From Melampsora larici-populina 98AG31 (lineage: Eukaryota; Basidiomycota; Pucciniomycetes; Pucciniales; Melampsoraceae): DNA of 64,000 nt. Both the position numbers and the translations under genes were made by a program. The DNA is taken from positions 406,001-470,000 of the forward strand of contig NW_006768829.1 of the NCBI RefSeq assembly GCF_000204055.1, read 5' to 3'. The notes beneath the pieces are model-generated. The model did not search any database, was not told the DNA's origin, and saw nothing but the letters and a program-made list of their open reading frames with translations. Of the stretch, positions 47,190 to 60,100 are shown piece by piece. Within the stretch, counting starts at the first letter, position 1. Every line of letters begins with the position of its first letter.

Positions 47190-48330
47190 GTGCCTCCCAA
47201 TATAGATAACGTAGAGAATCGTGTTGTCCGTCATAAGGCTACAAAGAGGAGACTCTGTAGGCTACATCACGCGATATTCCAAACATTCATCCCAAGATTC
47301 CCTCAGTCCCGGTTGTATGAGAAAAAGTAAGACAGTTACGATACCTATTACTTTACATCGTTGAAATCGTTCTTCGCAAACCCAGCCACATTTTCTTCCC
47401 TGTCTTAATGTTCAACTCATTGTATTGAGAACTATTTCGTAGATAGCGTAGGGAATCGTATTGTCCGTCATGGACCTACACCGGACGAATCTGTAGACTA
47501 GGCCCCGCAACATTCAGATCAGTTATTTTGAAACTTCCTTCCGTTCGTATGAGAAACAATAAGACAGTTGCGATACACATTACTTTGCATGTTTGAAATC
47601 GTCGTGATCAAAACCAGCCATATCTTCACCTTTCTCTTGATGTTCTGTCAACCTATCGTATGGAGACCTCCGGCGTGATATCCAGCTTTGCATTGACTTC
47701 AAAGATGTAATTTTATCACAGTATTATCGAAGCAGAAAGAACCAAATACCAATAAGATTTCGAAATTTTTGCTTCAAACCTCTACATTTCGACGGTTTTC
47801 TTGGTAGTTCTCTGTGACTCAACCTCTAAGGAGTATTTCATGTCACAATTCCGATACCATCATTCGTGTGCAGCTACTTCTATCTGTTTAGTCATTCTGA
47901 TTTGGTATTGGTGGCATCAGTCCTCATACAAAATCGTGATCTTGTATCTTTCACTTTAATTAAATGTAGTAAACATCAATCTTTGAGTTGTCAATTAATA
48001 TGAAATCGTTATATCTCGTGGAACCAAGATAAAAGTGACCCAATGGGGATGCATTTCAAAGGTGACAACCGAGGAAGTCGATGATTCCATGACAAGGCTA
48101 CAACGGTGAAACTCTGTAAGGTACAATATGCGAAATTCAAAAAGGTTATTGAACAATTTCTATAGTCGTTGTTTCTTTGTGAAATTGAAAAGAACATGAC
48201 AACAAACACTTTACATGTGGAAGATCGGTAAGAAGAGGATATTCAATAAACCTTCCTATATGAACCCCTCTCTAAACCCCTCCCTCTTGCTCTCTCATCG
48301 TGATATATTTGTCATCCTATCCTATTGAAA
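47190..48330 (+). repeat. Three diverged tandem repeat units (about 245 bp or more)
   Basis: Units start near 47,195, 47,437 and 48,040. The first two share GATAACGTAGAGAATCGT/GATAGCGTAGGGAATCGT, TTGTCCGTCAT, TATGAGAAA..TAAGACAGTT.CGATAC and TTGAAATCGT. The third keeps the order more loosely (ACAAGGCTACAA, AACTCTGTA, TTTACAT, CTATC.TAT.GA). Between units 2 and 3 lies about 370 bp. No coding potential. They follow the small membrane-protein gene. Confidence 0.6.
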
Positions 48331-49493
48331 AACTGCTTCGTATAATCCCACTTCGTGATTAGATTTGCATTGAGCTTGAAGCTGTAAGTCCTTGTTTAGA
48401 TGGTTCTGAATTACAAATATGAGTAAAGTGTGCGGAACATGAGTAGATGATATTGACCACATTAGCGCAAGAAGAAAAAGCAAGCCAACTTACAGTCAGT
48501 GAAATACATATGATTTACAAAGAAAACTTTTCCATCGCGACTTTCTCCGTTTTTTCGCAGCTGCTTCCGACAATCCGTGTTTCTCTCCTTTGTTTATCAC
48601 CCCTTTAGCGTTGGTCCTTTTCAAGCGATTGACTTGTGGTTTAGCCTATTGAATTCATCATGACCACCAGGAATCGAAACTGTTGGATCAGCATCCGTCT
48701 CGAGCCAGGTTATTTTATAACATCCTCTGGCCCTGGGCGCTCGATCCAGTGCTTGTGTTATGGTTGGCCGATGCATTTAGATCCAAGGAGACGATGTGTC
48801 CATAGGGTGATCAACTGATGGCTTGTCATGAGTGATATTTGATCTTCCCCCATATTCCTTTCTTTCCTGATAACGCAAATGAGATATACCATTGGTCAGT
48901 TTACAGATAGGTGATGAAACCAGGTTACAGTCAGACTTACAATATCACGGGGTTTGCGAATTCCGCTATGTAAGTTGATTGAGATGGAGATCCAGGGTAA
49001 TCCAACCGATAGTCATTCTACATTGTCGTATGATTGGAGGATGTGAGAGCTCGCCAATAAACCAAATGGACGCCGTTGAGGTTTGAGTTGTTGACCAAGT
49101 TCGTGTCGATGTGGATATATGCGCTGTTTTGGAATCTTGATCTGGGTTTCATGACGGTCAGAGTATAGAGATGAGCATGTAAAATATGCTTGTACATAGA
49201 ACGGACCTGCAATCACTGTCAGTCTGTCACCCGAGTGCAACTTGCAAGATTGGACCTTGATCTTTCTTGTAAAGTTTGAACCCATCATTTCACTTCCAAC
49301 CTGATCCACTTCACACCACATTCCCCAAAGACCAAATCTGATGAATTGGTTACATTTCAAAAACATAACCTCAAATCACAATAACTTAATTAAGAAAAAT
49401 TAATCCATACATCAAAGATAAGAAATGCCATTGTTCAATAAAACATCAAAGCGAAACACCAACTCATAAAAAAACCAATAGAGCAGCAAGCAA
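48331..49493. other. Spacer downstream of the DHHC gene
   Basis: No supported gene. A minus-strand frame at 49,013-49,366 of 117 codons has no motif, signal peptide or splice partner that I can see. Confidence 0.35.
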
Positions 49494-51150
49494 TTAGTTA
49501 TCATCCTCTTCTTCATCAGTCAATTCATCACTAAATTTAATAAAGTCATTGTACTCTGATTGATTCCAATCATCTCTTTTGATCCATTGCCAACCATTTG
49601 TAGAAGGTAAAACAATTTTAGGTATCAAAACTGTATACCACTTCTGATGTCTTAAATTAAAAAATTCTATAAAGTTTTGCTTTATACCTAAATCATATGG
49701 ATGTTTAAATTTCTATCATCAAAAACAAATGTCAACTTTAGTTTTTGAAAGTGGATGAAAAAAGGTGTGGAGAAAAAACTTAACTAATCCTCTTTTCTTC
49801 AATAAGTTTGAATAATATTCTATTTTTCAAAATCAAAATATCAATATCCAGTATGAAAAATATTAGAAAAAAGAGAATTTTTGACTGTACCATTATCACT
49901 GGATTCTACACTACTTTCACCTTTACCAATCAAAATTAATTGCCAACTCATCATAATTCCTACTGTGATTCCAATCACTAAATTTAATACCCAAGTTAAA
50001 ATCACAAAAAGTCTAGGTGAATTAAACTCCCACTATATAAAAATACAACACACCAATTGATCAACCAATTTCACAGAAAAAAAAGGGTTAGCATTTCAGT
50101 TGAAGGTTTGACTTACTTTTGAATTAAAATTCGTACTAATCAAAAACGATGTCCAACCCCAATAAGTTACCCAAATATTAGAAATTGTCATATAAACCCT
50201 ATTGATGCATTCATTAACCAAATTTCATAAAATTTAAAGAATTCAAAGATTTGATTAGAATCCTTTGAAGGATTTGATTAAAAATCTGTTGAGAAAAATT
50301 GGAAAGCTCGCACAAGAATAATAAAAAGTATCGTTCATTATGTAATCCAACACATTGATTAATCCCTAACAAAATGTAAAAAAGTATACATTGGAATCAG
50401 TCTCGAAAGTACGCATACAAACTATTTTGAAATCGGTTTGCAATTATACAAAATTACTCACAAGGACAACTTTGAAAAAAAAAGTAACAAGTCCACAGAT
50501 AGTCAATGATATCTTCGAATCCAATATTTTAAATTTTGTGCAACTTACTGATGATCATATTTAAGCCAACAAACACCACATATTCGACAATGGTGAGCTC
50601 TTGGAGGTTTGAGAGGCGGTATTGAAAGTTCAGGATGAGTCATCAAACATTTCGTACATCTTCTTGGTGGTGGTGGTGGTGGTGGTGTAGTCGTTGATGG
50701 TTGCTCTTGCTGGTGTGGTATTGATTTTTTGTTTGATGAAGATTGATTTGAATGTTTATTGATCGAATTAATTATTTTTTGATTTTGATAAGTTAAAGTA
50801 GACTTCCTAAACCTATTACTCGAAAGAAAGTTGAACCGAAAAGTATGATTTTGTGGTTGCTGATGATGATTTGTTAGAATCGAACCAGGTTCAACTAAAA
50901 AAGAAAGAAAATAATAAAATAATAAACAAAAACTTAAATATAAACTAAAGAAAAGTATTAAAATTGTATAGATTGGATTTGAAGTTGATTTTAAAAATTG
51001 ATGATAAAAGATCACTTCAAAATAAGTTATATTTGAAATCGTGATTAAACTTAACGCTAAAACAACAAAGAATGGTCCTGTTTTTGATATCAATCGATTA
51101 CTTAACTTCTCAAAACTTTTAAAACATTTGAATACTAATCTTTTGACCAT
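49494..51150 (-). CDS. DHHC-type protein S-palmitoyltransferase
   Basis: Attaches palmitate to cysteines of membrane proteins at ER/Golgi/plasma membrane. Exon 1 (50,549-51,150) encodes two membrane segments (FFVVLALSLITISN; a long ILILFFSLYLSF stretch), a Pro-rich loop and the start of the Cys-rich domain (RRCTKCL, HHCRICGVCWLKYDH). An 8-nt exon (50,462-50,469) and the next exon from 50,365 complete DHHCPW and INQCVGLHNERYFLLFL. Further exons supply the other membrane segments (LYMTISNIWVTYWGW), and the last encodes QWIKRDDWN and an acidic tail, with TAA at 49,494-49,496. Yeast Pfa3-like enzymes have this size and order. Middle exon borders after 50,313 are approximate. Confidence 0.85.
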
Positions 51151-51512
51151 CGTTCAATAGAGCCTGAGTGATTTGAGCTTTAAGATTTGTTTTCTTTGGT
51201 TAAATGCCGATCAAGTTTTGTTTTTGGTTGTTCAAGTCGAAAGGTTGGGTTTTAATTCTTTAAATTCTTCATTTCAATTTTGAGTAATTTCTCTTGATTT
51301 TGATTCCTATGACGATGTTTGTTGAAATCGAAAGTTGAAGTAAAGTTGAGTGGTAATATTCAAAATAGAACATCATCACTTTGGCGTTTCATCGATCAGA
51401 TCACATGACTAAATACAACATCCAATTTGAAGTCAAAACACTTAATATTAGACTTAAGATGGATCTTAAGGCAACGTCTCATCAACTCATCGAACCGAAA
51501 TATGATGATCAT

Positions 51513-51719
51513 TCAGACAGAAAGCAATGTTGCAGGTCTTACGTCTTCTATATTCCCCAAATTAGTAGAGCCACAAATCCCGGTCAGAAAAATAAGGTTC
51601 TGTACAACAGCAAGGCTTTTATAGAAATCAATCTTTGTTGAAGTTACGGTAATCTTATCCAACAAAAAAACACCTTGCAAGAAAATCACAACAAAGATCA
51701 CTCCAATTAACATTTCCAT
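51513..51719 (-). CDS. Possible small secreted or membrane peptide
   Basis: From the ATG at 51,719, 68 codons run to a TGA at 51,513. The N-terminus (MEMLIGVIFVVIFLQGVF) is a strong signal-peptide or anchor-like hydrophobic stretch, followed by a mixed region. No homology is recognised and no introns are evident. It lies in the 0.6-kb gap between the palmitoyltransferase and Rsm22 genes and could be part of a promoter region by chance. Confidence 0.25.
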   Translation of the reverse strand: MEMLIGVIFVVIFLQGVFLLDKITVTSTKIDFYKSLAVVQNLIFLTGICGSTNLGNIEDVRPATLLSV

Positions 51720-51769
51720 TTTCAATTTTATTAAATAGGTTCAAATTTTAATTATTTACAGCTTAGTAG

Positions 51770-53620
51770 TTATATACTTTTTTTAATGACTTTCTTGATT
51801 TCTTTAACTAATGGAACTTTTTTAGATCCATGTGGCCACGAATCTCCCCAATGTGATTTTCTTGCATCATAATAATCTGATTTACCTTGTGATTTAGGTA
51901 TTGTCATTCTTTCAATTTGACCTATTCAAACCAAGAAAAAAACACTCTTTGATCAATTTGGAATTTCTTTCATAAAGAAGGTGAAAAAAAACCGACACTT
52001 ACCACTTGATGAACATACATCTAAGATTACATGTCCTTTCTTTTTATGTGGTGGTAAGATAATTCTTGGCCAATTAACTGGATTACTTTGAACTTGATGG
52101 TCTTCAACTTGATTTGATTCAATCACTTGATCGCTCGAACCCATCTTGATATCATCAACTTCAACAACCTGATCATCCAAACTAAATCTACCTTCATCAA
52201 ACTTACATTCATCTCTTAAACCTCTTCTAACAATCACATAAGAAAATTTACAATCTTCTTCATCAATCAAAGTATGTTTAGTAACTTTTAAGAATTTAGG
52301 TCTTTGAATTCTTTGAGAGAAATGACAAAAATGTTTAGATCCAATTAATGGACAAATCAAATCGTGAGAACAAGGTGCTAAGATCCATGAAGATTCTTGG
52401 CTTATTGAACTTCGTTTTCCTAGATTTAATAATTGTTGTCGAGCCATTGAAATTAATTGAAATCCTGATGGTGTACCTCTATCTATAATTATCATAGTTT
52501 TGGCTCCTGTTTTCCATAGTTGTAAGATAGCTTGTCGTCTTGATTCTTCATTTGGTAAATCACTTAATGTAAATGACATGATTGCTATTAGATTTTGTTT
52601 GTTTTTGATTTTTGATTGGATTGAACTTAGGGTATCTTCTTCTGTAATTTTGGATTCGATTGATTTAGTGTTTTCATCTGCTTCTTGAAATTCTTTCTCT
52701 TCTTTCTCTAACTTTTCTAACTCTTCCAACAATTTTTCATCTGTACTCAATTTCCTCCTATTGTCTAATTTATGCGGAGATATTGAAAGACGATGAAATG
52801 AAGTCTGAAGGTTCGATTTAGAATTAATCGAATCATCGTGGATCTGATCATTCAGATCGGATTCTGTTGTAGAAGTATCATGATCGTTTTCATTAGTAGG
52901 ATTAAGTAAATGATCACTCAACCAAATCATACTACTCGATTTCTCAAGTCCATAATAATCAATCTTTGAATTTTTCCAAACTTCTTTTGCTGCCCAAGCC
53001 ACTGCTCCCGTACCAGATCCGAAATCGATCATTTTGATACTTTCATCATGATTGAAATCTATATTTTTCTGTAATAAAAGTTTTTGGTTTAATTCAATCA
53101 AGACTCTTAAGGTTGCACCATAAGTCGATGGCATGACTCCAGCTGAAAATGAAATCGTTTCTAAATGATCATAATTAGTTTTTAATTTAGGTTTAATCGT
53201 TGTTTCTGAAATGGTTTTTAAATTTGGATTTGCTTTGGATTCTTCAAGTTCTAATCTTAATTCTGTTTTTGATTTGTTAATTGAATGTTGTGATGATAAA
53301 AGTCTATAACGAGAATAGAAAGATTGTGCTGAAGTTCTAATGGTTGATTTATGTTTTATTGAATTGATGATCGATTGGACTCCTTCAATTAATGTAGTAG
53401 GTAATTTGATTATGCTTATTCTTGTGAATGCTAGTTTTGCCAAGTTTGATAGTTTGGTGGGTTGGGTTTGTAAGTCGTTGGTTTCTGGGTATTCATCTTG
53501 GGATTTTGTTGAGTGATGTATGAATTGGCTTCTGAGGTTCGATTGGAATGATTTGTTCTGATGCAAGTTAAAATGCCGAAGTTCGATCCTTTGATTTCTT
53601 TTTAAATTCCTTCCCAGCAT
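51770..53620 (-). CDS. Rsm22 / METTL17-type mitochondrial ribosome-associated methyltransferase-like protein
   Basis: Acts in mitochondrial small-subunit ribosome assembly. Exons 52,003-53,620 and 51,770-51,921 give 589 residues in frame. The ATG at 53,620 starts an Arg-rich, acid-poor presequence ([18 protein letters not shown]) typical of mitochondrial import. A SAM-fold core shows [19 protein letters not shown] and the post-I segment YGLEKSSSM. Downstream come the family marks [17 protein letters not shown] and [12 protein letters not shown], with the Cys residues thought to bind a metal cluster. A charged Glu/Ser-rich insertion (about residues 255-330) separates the halves. The C-terminus is basic. 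The upstream gene Dsk2 is divergent. Confidence 0.85.
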
Positions 53621-54224
53621 TTTTACTTCTGTTCTCGAAGAAATTTTCAGAAATTTCTTTTCCTTCAATTTCAAGACCGCGATTTCTTTTGGTTTGAAGT
53701 TTTCTTAAATTTTCATTCACGGCTTCATCTCTTCTGAGCAAATTTTATTTTTTAGAATTAAAGGATCGTTCGTTCTTCTGTTTTATTTCAAAACCAAGAC
53801 AATATCAAATCAGGTTTAGCAACATGAGCAATGCAAAATTAGGAAAATGGTTTCAACTTACCAAATTTTCATTGATACCTTGTCAAGAATTCCTATTTTC
53901 TTCACTTCAGGGTATAACTTGTCAAAAATGAACCACCAATCCAATTCAATGTTTGACTTGAAGATCAAAGCTAAGAGAATGGTCATTTGGACTCACCTTC
54001 AAATAGATTCCAGATGCAAATGGCAGCTCTTGTCAAATTTGCAGAAAACTTGAAGTGAAACCGACAAAATGTACCGTACATCACATGACTATCCGGTACC
54101 GATCACCAAGGCCACATGTATCATTGTATGCGTCACTCCTGTTGATCGGAATTGGTCAAGAGCCATTAAGAGTCACAACCACACAGAACCATCAAACCAT
54201 TCTTTATTCATCATCATCATCATC
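53621..54224. promoter_or_regulatory. Divergent promoter region between Rsm22 and Dsk2
   Basis: About 600 bp separate the two start codons. The Dsk2 side ends in a TCATCATCATCATCATC leader right before its ATG. I see no clear TATA element. Short frames here are not supported. Confidence 0.4.
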
Positions 54225-55770
54225 ATGGCCTCAGAATCAAATCCAGCTTCGAATCAAGAAACTAGCACTTCAGATCCTACTTCTGCATCAGATACGATCT
54301 CATTGAATATCAAAGCGCCTGGTGATTCCAAATTATCATTATCGATTAGTACTTCAAAAACGGTCTTAGATCTAAAGAAATTGATATCAGAAATCACTGA
54401 TCCTAAAGTTTTACCTGAAAGTCAGAGATGTAAGTCGATGATCAAAACACCCATCTAGTTCTATTGGATTCATTATAAGCTCTCAATTGATATATCTTTT
54501 CTGGTCTTTTTGTAAAGTGATCTATTCGGGTCGTGTATTAAAAGATGAATCAATCTTATCTGAATATAAAATTCAATCAGGTCATTCGATTCATATGGTT
54601 AAAGGATCTCCTAAACCTCAAACTTCAAGTTCAAGTACTCAACAAATCCCTACTAATTTGAATGCCGGTCAACAAATCTCGGGTAATCCTTTAGCACCAC
54701 TTTTAAATGCTACCAATCAAATTCCTGCTTTTAATCCATTTGCGGATATGGGCATCAGTTTAGTTTGATTTCCTTCTTTTTCAAAAATATGTCTTCATTG
54801 ATGATCTAGTGGCAATTCATTTCTCACGAATCACATTGACATTTGATCTTTTAATTTGTAGATCATAATGATCCTAATATGGCAATGAACATGATGGATA
54901 ATCCTCAAGTGATACAAAGTATAACGAGGATGTTAGAAGATCCAGCGGTAGTTGATCAAATGGTCCGTTAATCAATCATTCCTAACCCAAGATCCATATA
55001 GACTTACTGAATGGTCAATTTTTTTCTGATAATTCGAAATTTGCTTAGATTGCTAGCGATCCTCGATTACGATCAATGGGACCACAAGTTCGAGAAATGA
55101 TGCGATCTCCATTTTTTCGACAACTGATTACCAATCCTGATATGATGAGAGAAATGCAAGGTATGGTGGGTAATTCAGGTGGAATGGGAAACATGATGGG
55201 TTTTCCAGGAATGCCAGGGATGGGAGCCCCAGCTGGTGGGGCAGGAACAACACCAGGCGTTAATCCGATAGCTGCTGCACTCGGAGCTCAAGCAGGTGCA
55301 GGTGCTCAAACTGGTACTACCCCTGGTGCTACTACTACGCCGGGGTCAAACAATGATACAGCCGCTGCAGGATTAGGCGGAATGGACCCGTTTGCATTTA
55401 TGAACACACCGCTTGGTCAAATGGCTATGCAGCAGATGGCTGCTGGTGGTGGTGGTGGTGGAATGCCCGGAATGACGGGGATGCCGGGGATGTTTGGTGG
55501 ATTAGGTCTTCCTCCTAGTCAACCTGCAGATTCGAGACCACCGGAAGAACGATTCGAAGTTCAACTCACTCAATTACAAGGCATGGGTTTCTCAGTACGT
55601 TTTTTTCTAAAGGATCATCGACACCATTGATAGAAATCTAAGTTGATATTTTTGTTTTTGTGTCATTTTTTTTGAATGATCAATAGGACGCGCGTCAAAA
55701 CATCAGAGCTTTACAAGCTAGTGGTGGAAATGTTGAAGCTGCTATTGAATATATATTGGGTGGCAATTAA
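54225..55770 (+). CDS. Ubiquilin / Dsk2, UBL-UBA proteasome shuttle
   Basis: Carries ubiquitylated proteins to the proteasome. Five exons are fully in frame and give 391 residues: 54,225-54,429; 54,518-54,757; 54,862-54,962; 55,049-55,594; 55,687-55,770. An N-terminal ubiquitin-like domain spans about 24-100 (ISLNIKAPG, LIYSGRVLKDESILSEYKI). It is followed by STI1-type segments rich in NP/Met (NPQVIQSITRMLEDPA, ITNPDMMREMQGMV), a Gly/Met/Pro/Ala-rich linker (PGMPGMGAPAGGAG) and a C-terminal UBA domain (QLTQLQGMGFSDARQNIRA, GNVEAAIEYILGG). The order and length match fungal Dsk2. The exon 2 donor GTTTAG is weak but keeps the frame. Confidence 0.92.
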
Positions 55771-57136
55771 GTTATATATAATTGATCGAGATCTCTTTGT
55801 TATTTTGAATCGTTTTTTTTTCAAGTTTGAACATTTTAAGTTATGATCAATTTTGAATTTGTTTTGTAAGAGAATCAATTTATGTAACGAAAAACAAGAG
55901 AGAGATGGAAGGGTTTTATTGGGTTTGTTGATTTCCTTATGATGAGCTTCAAAAATCGGGATCAATTCTCTCAATTGAACAATCAATCTTGATGGATCTC
56001 TGTTGATAATGATTGTTTTGCAAAAGTTAACATGCAGAAATCTTAGGGATTTAAATCTTCAAAGAAGTAATATGAATGCTCCAAACTTGATATTAGTCCA
56101 AAAAACACACCACTTGTCAAGAGACTGGGAGTCTGGTTGGGTGACCAAGAGCAAGAGAAATCTCAGCTTTTTTCACAAATCATTTTTGGTGGCGTATCCC
56201 AAACTTAACTAAGTCCCAACGCTGGACCTAAACTTATCAAAGTCCCCCGCCCGAGTATGTAGCCGCCTAACCACCAACTATGTAAGTTTGGGCGTATCGC
56301 TAGAAAAACGGCAACCAAAACGCGGCCGAGAAATGTAAACGACAAAGAACTATAAACGATCCGCTTCGGATGGTCGCGTCAATTCTCGAACTTAACGGGA
56401 AAAAAACAGGACATAATGTGAAGCCGAGACCTTTTGATCAAGGATGAGTTGTTACTATGCAGCTTTGTATTGATTCATGACCATTTTTATCAAACTCTCA
56501 GCAATCCAATTCAAAACCTGCATGTTAAAAGTACAGAAGCTATGTTCAATGATTTGGAGGAATCAAACAACATCAAACCTTTGAGATATACGTTTGAGAA
56601 CAGAAGCAGAAAGTTTCAATGAATATAAACATTCCTTCATTACTATAGCATTCGATTTCAAGAATCGCGGTCCGAAATCGGTGTACGTACCTATTATATA
56701 TATATTTCTCCACTCAGATTGACTTCATACATATATTGATATGGATTCAATTCGGTCATTCCCCTTGCCCTTTCTAGAACGCGTCATAAGATACAACCTT
56801 GTTCAAACGCGACTATCCTGATACGAAGGAAGCAAATAATCACCAGTTGATATCTTGAACGCGTAAAACCAAATTTGTGAAACAATCTCTGACCAATGAG
56901 AGAAGAGCAAAGATTCGAAGCGCTGCAAGTGGAGATGGGGTAAATTGGCATATAAAAGATCGTGAAGTTCTGATGAAAAGATCTCGAGCAAGTCCCATCA
57001 AGTTCTCTTCTGAGTCTGAAGAATTTTGATTTTGAAAAAAATCAAGTTTCCAGATATCGTCTTCTGCCTAGTCTTAGATTAAGATCTCTCCATAATAGTC
57101 TGCTAGGATTTTATTTCAAACCTTTTTTTGTTGAGG
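55771..57136. other. Spacer between Dsk2 and Argonaute
   Basis: No gene is seen. The 56.2-56.4 kb part is more GC-rich than its surroundings and has no open frame. A TA-rich tract near 56,695 and the 57.0-57.13 kb leader belong to the Argonaute promoter side. Confidence 0.4.
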
Positions 57137-60100
57137 ATGTCTTCGTCGGTTGAAATTCCCATGTCTCGACCTGGATTTGGAAGGTGTGCAGATATTTTAG
57201 TTATGTAGTAAAGGCACTTTCTTATAAACGTTTGCATTGATTATCTTTCTATCTCGTTGATTTTCATTTTCAGTGCGGCATTCAAGACCAGTTCTGTATC
57301 TTGTAACGTCTTCAGAGTCGGATTGATGGGTCCATTTCCCAAGCAGTCAATCTTTCAATACTCGGTATGTAGTTATCAAGTCTTTCAACTGTGATCAATA
57401 AGTTATTGATACTGAGCGAATCTTTCCTTTTTGATCGAAAGGTGCATATGACTGATGCAAAAGACTGGTCGCCACCTGTGGTCTTACGAAAGCGAGTTTT
57501 CATAAAGATCTTTGAGATCTTGAAAGAGAGATCTCCTCCAATTTACACCGTTTTCGATGGCGATAAATTGGCATTTAGTCATGCAGACATTCCGAAAGAA
57601 TCACTTACAGGAGAGGTACGTTTTTTTTGTTCTAAACTCGAAATCCAAAATTAGCTGACTGGTTATTTTTTCTCACTCTGATTTCAGGTGAACGCAAAGA
57701 AAGCCAACGAAAAGGATAATGTCTTCAAATACACCGTAAGTAAGATTGTAGACTTCAATCACGGAGATTGAGAACCAACTAATGGCTGTTTCAAAAATTA
57801 TCATTATAGTTGACGCCGATCAAAGGAGACGTGATGATAGGATCCGATCTCGCCAATTTACTTCTAGGTGCTCAACATCCCAGATTTGCAGGAAAAACAG
57901 ATGAAGATAAACTTTCATCATTAAATAAAGCTAGACAATTATTCCAAGCTTTAAATATTGCAATCAAATATCCTATCAATTCAGAAGAAGGTCGAAGTTT
58001 TTCGACTAATAGAGCCGTTTTTCCGCATGGTGGTAATGATAGACCGATCTCTGGCGGGGTGGTCTTGAAGAGTAAGCAACATATTCTACACATATATATG
58101 TATTATATATACATCTCAAAGTTTGATGAAGACTGATCAACTTGACAATTTTCATTTTTTTCTTCAGGAGGATATATGGCCAATCTACGTGTCGGCACCA
58201 ACACTTCCACCAACAGCCCACCTAACAATTTATTACTCTCGGTCGACTCCACCTGCGCAGCTTTTATTGAGCCAGGTTGTTTAGTTGACGTATCAGCTAA
58301 GATACTTAAATGTAGCCCTAGAGATCTCGCAGATCTACGAGATGATAGGAAGAGAAGTTTGCTTCGGGTCGTAAGAAGATTGAGAATTCGAATCAAACGT
58401 AATCCTAATGATCCAGGGATTATCAGATCAATTTATGTAAGTTGTTCTCAAATTCAAATGTTCAATATAAAGCTAATCAATTTGTTTGAATCTCTTGCAG
58501 GGTTTCGGCTCAAGTAGTGCAACTGAAAGGTTTGAGACCGAAGAGGGTGAACAAACCGTTCAAGTGTGTTAAATATCTTTGATTTATCCGTTGCTTCAAT
58601 TTTCTTCTCATTTTTGTTTCCTTTCGGTCAATTTTAGGGATTCTTTCAAAAGCATCACGGTATTGAACTTCAAGGACCGCATTTCCCAACCATACAAACA
58701 TCTGCCAATAAGAGAGCTGTAAGTCTTACTTTAAATCTTTCAATCATAAATAGCTTAGAAGATTAATGAACTAAAATCAAATCATTTTTATAGCTCTATC
58801 CAATGGAATTATGTGAAGTTTTACCTGTGAGTTGAAGCGTTAAAGTTACCCTTATTTTTTAAATACGAGGTTTAGAATAAATGACCGAGGATGATTCTTC
58901 TTCTTTATTTTAGTGCCAACAATACAAACTAAAGCTTCAAGCTGATCAACAACAAGAAGCTTTAGTTTTTCAAACTTCAAGGTCAGTCTAAGTGATCTCC
59001 TGTAAAGACTTGAATCATTATCTGTCTAATTTTGAATCCGCCAATTGCATTTTGAAGGCCTGAAGAGAGATTTCGTGATATCCTGGACGGTTATTATGGT
59101 ATGATGACACAGGAAGCTCGGGACTTGTGAGTATTTATTCATTGTTTTGGATTTGGATCATTTAGCTGAAACTTCTCCATCGATCTAGAGCAATGGCTTA
59201 TGGATTAAGCTTTACTAGAGAATGGTTAAATGTACCTTGTAGGATTTTGGAGCCTACAAACTTAATATACGGAGAGTCAGTATTAAAGGCATCTCATTTC
59301 ATTCTCTCAAACATAAATCAGTGACAGAGTGAAAACTGAATCAATTGTTTTACTTTTAAATCATATCCAGGCGTGGCTCAGCTAGGGCCGAGAGGGGTCA
59401 ATGGAACATTGCGAGACCGGTTAGGAAGCTTTTACAACCGGGCGAATTGAGATCCTGGTGAGTTTTTTGATTTTAAAGCTGTTCATGTTGTCATTCTTTT
59501 GATTTAAATGAATTCTGATTAATAAAAATCATTTTAGGGGTGTGATGACTCTTACATCAAGAAACTTGAATGAAGGAGAATTAAACAATTTCTTTCGTGC
59601 GTTTGCGGATAAGCTCAATCAAATAGGTAAGAAGTTTTCTATAATCTATACTTTTAGTTTATTCAAAGATCCAGAGCTCAAATCATCGACACATACTTAC
59701 TTTATTCTTTTCCCACAGGAATTAATTGGTCTAAAGGAAGAATCCCGATTGTAAGATGTCAAGGGACGTCATTAAATGACATCCGATCCGGTTTGCATGA
59801 AACCGGAAAGCAGTGTTATCAAATGTTTGGTGCCGGTCCTCAAATAATCATATGTGTAACTGACGAGAAGAGTCAATTTTACACTATGATTAAGACTGAA
59901 AGCGATGTAAGTCAAATTCGATCTGTTCACCTAAGGTTTTTACTGAAATTGGTTTAAGCTACTTTTAGCAACTTGCAGAAAAGGGTGTGACCACCCAATG
60001 CATGGTCTCAAAACATTTGTACGTAATTCAAATCAATTTTTCCAAGCTTGATCTTGGTTGCTTAACTCTTTTTGATAATTCAGACGACAAGCTCAAGACC

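Noticed and set aside
49013..49366. 117-codon minus-strand frame
   Set aside because: No domain, no supported start context and no exon partner.
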